From Janthinobacterium sp. GW458P (GTDB lineage: Bacteria; Pseudomonadota; Gammaproteobacteria; Burkholderiales; Burkholderiaceae_D): a DNA stretch of 64,000 nt. The number at the start of each line of letters is the position of its first letter. Within the stretch, counting starts at the first letter, position 1. The stretch is taken from positions 985 to 64,984 of the forward strand of contig NZ_NEGZ01000016.1 of assembly GCF_002127585.1 (NCBI RefSeq), in the 5' to 3' direction. Below the pieces are notes generated by a model. It searched no databases. It saw only the letters and a program-made list of their open reading frames with translations, and was not told the origin of the DNA. The translations under genes and the position numbers were made by a program. Positions 60,201 through 64,000 of this stretch are shown here, piece by piece.

Positions 60201-61037
60201 CTAATCGTCCGGGCCCCGTGCCTGCCTGTCCGAGCGTTGCCACGTCCACATCAGGCCGATGCCGGCCGAGGTGCCGCTGTTCTGGCGCAACAGGGGGCTG
60301 GCGCGGTTGGCGGCGCCTGTGTAATTGTCGTAGCGCAAAAAGGCAAAGACGCGCCAGTCCCGCTGCAGCCGGTAAGAGCCGCCCAGGCCCAGCCGCGTGA
60401 GCATCAGCCCGCTTTTTGCCGCATACGCCGGGCGTTCCGGGGTGGCGAAGGCGGCGCTGACGCCATACAGGTAATCGTTGATGCCGCCATTGCCCAGTAC
60501 GGCGCCGAGGCTGGCGTCGAGGTGCCATGCCTGGCGGTCGCCCTGCAGCGCATACACGAGGCGCGGTTCGAACGTGGCGCCCTGGCGGCGCAGGCCGCCG
60601 CGCGCTTCGATGACGGCGCGCAAGGGCAGCTCCAGGCCCAGGCGGCTGTGTTGTGTCGGCTCGGCCAGCTTGATTTTCAGGCGCGGGCCAAATTCCAGCA
60701 AAGTCCCCAGGTCCGGCATGCCGCGCCGGGCCGGTACGTCGCTGGAGCGGGCCGGCAAGGACAGGGCAAAACCGATATCGAAATCGAGGCGCTCCGTATC
60801 GAGCAGGCGCGCGCCCACGCCGGAGCGGTCGGCGCGCAGGACTTTGCCGCGATAAATCAGATAGGGCAGGGCCAGGGTGCGCGTCGAACGTTCGCCGGCG
60901 CCCGGATAGGCAGGCGTGACAGCCGTGCCGCCGAAGATGCCCGCTTCCCATAAAGGCAAGGCGGCTTCGACGGCATACGCGGGCGCGATGGCGGCAAAGA
61001 GGGGGGATAGTGCCAGCAGCGTGCGTGTCACTCTCAT
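60201..61037 (-). CDS. MipA/OmpV family outer-membrane protein
   Basis: 278 residues with a signal peptide (cleavage near PAYA) and a beta-barrel pattern of the MipA/OmpV scaffold family. Landmarks are WEAGIFGGTAVTPAYPGA near the start and alternating strands to the end (GTSAGIGLMWTW). The start at 61037 has a GGGGGA site 5 bp upstream; ATG 61043 is possible. It follows a lipoprotein gene by 14 bp on the same strand and converges on the TonB receptor. Confidence 0.85.
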   Translation of the reverse strand: MRVTRTLLALSPLFAAIAPAYAVEAALPLWEAGIFGGTAVTPAYPGAGERSTRTLALPYLIYRGKVLRADRSGVGARLLDTERLDFDIGFALSLPARSSDVPARRGMPDLGTLLEFGPRLKIKLAEPTQHSRLGLELPLRAVIEARGGLRRQGATFEPRLVYALQGDRQAWHLDASLGAVLGNGGINDYLYGVSAAFATPERPAYAAKSGLMLTRLGLGGSYRLQRDWRVFAFLRYDNYTGAANRASPLLRQNSGTSAGIGLMWTWQRSDRQARGPDD

Positions 61038-61051
61038 CGGCATCCCCCGTG

Positions 61052-61546
61052 CTATGGCGGTGTTCCGCAAGGCTTGCCCACCGGCAGCGATTCCCGGTCG
61101 GTAAATGCGCCCAGCGCCCAAGATTGATGAAAGCCCAGTTCATTGCGCACGGCCAAGGCTTGCGTCGCCTTGCCCTGGCGTTCATATTGGTCGATCAGCG
61201 CCTTGTAGCTGAGGGCGCTCGAGTATTCGCTCTTCTTTGCCAGCGCGATGGCCTGGCGGAAATGAAATTCGGCCGCATCGTAGCGGCAGGCCCCGCTGGC
61301 GGCGCGTCCCGCCTGGTGATGCAGCCGCGCCTGCCAAGCGAAGTCGCCATGGCCCAGTTCGGCATTCTCGGCCGCGGCCGCGTAGCTGCGCATGGCTTGC
61401 GCCCAGTCGCCCTGGCTGGCCGCTTCCCGCGCGAACTGTTCCTGCTGCGCCGCCGCGCGCAGTTCGATTTGCGTGGAGCAGGCATTGAGCGCGATCAAGA
61501 TCAGCGGCAGGACGAGGCAGGAGCGGAAGGGGCGTAATGTGGACAT
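61052..61546 (-). CDS. Small lipoprotein with TPR-like helices
   Basis: 164 residues from ATG 61546. A lipoprotein signal ends at LNAC. The rest is helical with a TPR-like stretch (QARLHHQAGRAASGACRYD, then AAEFHFRQAIALAKKSEY). Probably co-transcribed with the MipA-like gene. No specific function recognised. Confidence 0.75.
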   Translation of the reverse strand: MSTLRPFRSCLVLPLILIALNACSTQIELRAAAQQEQFAREAASQGDWAQAMRSYAAAAENAELGHGDFAWQARLHHQAGRAASGACRYDAAEFHFRQAIALAKKSEYSSALSYKALIDQYERQGKATQALAVRNELGFHQSWALGAFTDRESLPVGKPCGTPP

Positions 61547-61678
61547 GGCGCCACTGTAGCGCGGATAAGGGCGCGCACGTTTGCGCGGGACACATGAATT
61601 GGGGATTTGTGCGCCATTGATGACATATAATTTGCACACGACTTTGTTATCTTTGACACATCACCGAACGGGAGCACC

Positions 61679-62773
61679 ATGTTTTCACGTAAATTCCATT
61701 CCTGTGCACAGCTGATGCTGGCCACCTTGCTGATGGGCTTTGTCGCCGCCTCGCCCGCGCGCGCGCAGGAAGCGGCCGTCAAGTTGCCGAATGTGGTGAT
61801 CCTGGCCACGGGCGGCACCATCGCCGGCAGCGGCGCCGACAGCACCACCACCGTGGGCTACACCTCGGCCACCGTGGGCGTCGAGCGCTTGATCGCCGCC
61901 GTGCCGGAACTCAAGAAAGTGGCGAATGTGAAAGGCGAGCAAGTGTTCCAGATCGCCAGCGAAAGCATGGGCAACAGCCACTGGCTGACCCTGGCCAAGC
62001 GCATCAATGTGCTGCTGGCCTCCGCCGACGTCGACGGCGTGGTCGTTACGCATGGCACCGACACCATCGAAGAGACGGCGTATTTCCTGAACCTGACCGT
62101 GAAAAGCCACAAACCGGTCGTCGTGGTGGGCGCCATGCGTCCGTCGACAGCCATTTCGGCCGACGGCCCCATCAACCTGTACAACGCCGTGTTGCTGGCG
62201 GGCAGCAAGGAAGCCGTGGGCAAGGGCGTGCTGGTGGCCTTGAACGACCAGATCAACGCCGCGCGCGAAGTGACCAAGACGAACACCTCGACCACGGACA
62301 CCTTCAAGTCGCCGGAACTGGGCATGCTCGGCTACATCCAGGGCAGCAAGCCCTTCTTCTACCGCCAGTCGACGCGCAAGCACACCCTGGAGTCGGAATT
62401 TGACGTCAGCAAGCTCGACGCCTTGCCGCAAGTGGACATCGTCTACGGCTACGCCAACATGAACCGCGTCGGCATGGACGCCTTCATCGCCGCCGGCGCC
62501 AAGGGCATCATCCACGCGGGCGTGGGCGACGGCAGCGTGGCCGCGCAAATGAAGCCGGCGCTGGTGGAAGCGCGCCAGAAGGGCGTGCTGATCGTGCGTT
62601 CGAGCCGCGTCGGCCAGGGCATCGTGGCGCGCAATGGCGAAGCCAACGACGATGAACTCGACAGTGTCGTCTCCGATACCCTGAACCCGCAAAAAGCCCG
62701 CATCCTGCTGATGCTGGCCTTGACCAAAACCAATAGTACGCAAGAAATCCAGCGTATTTTCTACACATATTGA
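61679..62773 (+). CDS. ansB: Type II (periplasmic) L-asparaginase
   Basis: 364 residues with a signal peptide (cleavage near ARAQ). It hydrolyses asparagine, and often glutamine, in the periplasm. The two catalytic threonine motifs are present: ATGGTIAGSG and VVTHGTDTIEET. The substrate region MRPSTAISADGPINLYNAV is typical. Ribosome site GGGAG. It stands alone between the minus-strand lipoprotein gene and the MOSC gene. Confidence 0.96.
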   Translation: MFSRKFHSCAQLMLATLLMGFVAASPARAQEAAVKLPNVVILATGGTIAGSGADSTTTVGYTSATVGVERLIAAVPELKKVANVKGEQVFQIASESMGNSHWLTLAKRINVLLASADVDGVVVTHGTDTIEETAYFLNLTVKSHKPVVVVGAMRPSTAISADGPINLYNAVLLAGSKEAVGKGVLVALNDQINAAREVTKTNTSTTDTFKSPELGMLGYIQGSKPFFYRQSTRKHTLESEFDVSKLDALPQVDIVYGYANMNRVGMDAFIAAGAKGIIHAGVGDGSVAAQMKPALVEARQKGVLIVRSSRVGQGIVARNGEANDDELDSVVSDTLNPQKARILLMLALTKTNSTQEIQRIFYTY

Positions 62774-62893
62774 TCGTCGTCACGCCGGCCCGGCCACTGC
62801 GGCTGGGCTTGGCGGATTTACGCTTGCCCGCTTTGCTGCCATACTGCGTTTCTGAATAACTTCCTGGCAGAAGTTGCAATACTGCCCCGGCCC

Positions 62894-63745
62894 ATGGCTA
62901 TCCTGTCCGACATCATTCTGTATCCCATCAAATCCTGCGCCGGCATCCACCTGCGCGAGGCGGTCCTCACGCAGTCGGGGCTGATGAGTGAGCACGTATT
63001 CGACCGCGAATGGATGGTGGTGGACCCGCAGGGCCGCTTCCTGACCCAGCGCGAACATCCGCGCATGGCGCTGATCGTGCCGCGCATCAAGGCCGCCACC
63101 CTGGAATTGCGCGCGCCGGGCATGCTGCGCCTGGAAATCGAGCTGGGCTTGCCGGATCCGCAACATGCGCCCATGCTGGAAGTGCAAGTGTGGGACGATG
63201 CCGTGCGCGCCTACGACTGCGACGAAGTCACGGCCACCTGGTTTTCGCAGGCCATCGGCGTGCCATGCCGCCTGGTGCGCTTTCACCCGGACGTGGTGCG
63301 CGCCACCAGCACCAAGTGGACGAATGGAATTGCCGCATCGACCATGTTTGCCGATGGCTACCCGGTGCTGATCGCCGGCAGCGCCTCGCTGGCCGACGTC
63401 AATGACAAGCTGCGCGCGGCCGGCCGCGAGGCGCTGCCGATGAACCGTTTCCGCCCGAACCTGGTCATCGGCGACATCGGCGCCTTCGAGGAGGACTACG
63501 CGGCGTTCCTGCAATTCGGCGCTACCATATTAAAACCCGTCAAGCCGTGCTCGCGCTGCCCGATTCCGTCGGTGGACCAGGCGACAGGCGTGCCGGGGCC
63601 GGATCCGCTCGACGTCATGCAAGGTTACCGTGCCAGGCCCGAGCTCGACGGCGCCATCTGCTTCGGCATGAATGCCATCGTCACGCAAGGCGGCGATGAG
63701 CGTATTGTGGTGGGACAAGACATCGGTTTCGAACTGGCATTTTAA
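62894..63745 (+). CDS. MOSC-domain protein (YcbX-like, short)
   Basis: 283 residues. An N-terminal MOSC_N beta-barrel domain (LYPIKSCAGI, then DREWMVVDPQGRFLTQREHP) precedes a MOSC domain with the conserved Cys region KPCSRCPIP. This class detoxifies N-hydroxylated compounds and binds molybdenum cofactor in YcbX/mARC. Unlike E. coli YcbX there is no C-terminal 2Fe-2S ferredoxin domain, so electrons would come from a separate protein. Confidence 0.92.
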   Translation: MAILSDIILYPIKSCAGIHLREAVLTQSGLMSEHVFDREWMVVDPQGRFLTQREHPRMALIVPRIKAATLELRAPGMLRLEIELGLPDPQHAPMLEVQVWDDAVRAYDCDEVTATWFSQAIGVPCRLVRFHPDVVRATSTKWTNGIAASTMFADGYPVLIAGSASLADVNDKLRAAGREALPMNRFRPNLVIGDIGAFEEDYAAFLQFGATILKPVKPCSRCPIPSVDQATGVPGPDPLDVMQGYRARPELDGAICFGMNAIVTQGGDERIVVGQDIGFELAF

Positions 63746-63779
63746 GCGCGGCGCCCGCACAGAAGGGTTTAAGGTTTCT

Positions 63780-64000
63780 ATGAATCAAGCAATACCGCCA
63801 GAGCCGGGCCAGCCGGGGAACGATGCCGTCGCACCGGCCCAGCGCGTTGCCAGCCTCGAAGCCGAGAATCAGGCCTTGCGCGCGCGCATGGCCTTTCTGC
63901 TGGAACAGGTTGAGCGCAACCACGACATCATGTGCCGCCACCAGGCGTTCGACCTGGAAATTGTCGGCGCGTCCACCTTTCCCGAGCTGATCGGTACGAT
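63780..64000 (+). CDS. Unidentified protein, N-terminal part (runs off the window)
   Basis: The ATG at 63780 opens a frame to the right edge (73 codons). A Pro-rich start precedes a coiled coil (RVASLEAENQALRARMAFL) and FDLEIVGASTFPELIGT, which looks like the entry to a GAF/DUF484 or sensor-type domain. The identity is a guess from style only. Confidence 0.6.
   Translation, partial: MNQAIPPEPGQPGNDAVAPAQRVASLEAENQALRARMAFLLEQVERNHDIMCRHQAFDLEIVGASTFPELIGT

Noticed and set aside
1-64000. CRISPR array or rRNA operon
   Set aside because: No regularly spaced repeats of CRISPR type and no rRNA-like sequence were seen on either strand.

Overview
The window looks like chromosome from a GC-rich betaproteobacterium of the Oxalobacteraceae (Janthinobacterium/Massilia/Duganella type). 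This is inferred from gene order and protein style (pilMNOPQ followed by aroK/aroB, lolB-ispE-tRNA-Gln-prs-rplY-pth-ychF), not from a database search.

Layout. Positions 1-602 hold the 3' end of an IS3-family element whose last 146 bp are tandemly duplicated, next to a nested palindrome. Positions 602-12000 are housekeeping genes: PBP1A (mrcA), divergent from a compact type IV pilus alignment cluster (short PilM, PilN, a PilO-PilP fusion, short PilQ), then an Ig-like-repeat lipoprotein, a fused shikimate kinase/dehydroquinate synthase (aroKB) and a dGTPase-like gene. Positions 12200-19663 encode a tetrathionate-reductase-type respiratory system (ttrBCA) convergent with its two-component regulators (ttrSR). 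The minus-strand run continues with mutY, a dynamin-like GTPase and mutM. Positions 23800-33180 are a conserved block: TPR protein, lolB, ispE, tRNA-Gln(UUG), prs, rplY, pth, a serine-hydrolase lipase/beta-lactamase homologue, a DUF2975/HTH pair and ychF.

From about 33300 to 48600 lies a horizontally acquired island inserted between ychF and a siderophore locus. Its core (33408-44376) is a complete filamentous-phage (inovirus) genome with a tyrosine integrase, an AlpA-like regulator, an HUH replication initiator, an ssDNA-binding protein, several tiny membrane proteins, a major coat protein, a pIII/TspB-like adsorption protein with a miniature paralogue, a pVI-like protein, Zot (pI) and a secretin (pIV). 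It is followed by a small unknown gene, recombinase debris with direct repeats, and an AT-rich restriction-modification pair: a fused nuclease-methylase and a single-domain specificity subunit.

Positions 48780-60190 form a coherent ferric-siderophore uptake locus: a Fur box, FecI/FecR regulators, two IrtAB/YbtPQ-like ABC proteins, a FatDCEB-type permease set and a FecA-type TonB receptor. Two nearly identical 40-bp modules lie before the first ABC gene and before the receptor gene, and are probably FecI-dependent promoters. The window ends with a MipA-family outer-membrane protein and a lipoprotein (minus strand), a type II asparaginase, a MOSC-domain protein and the start of an unidentified gene.
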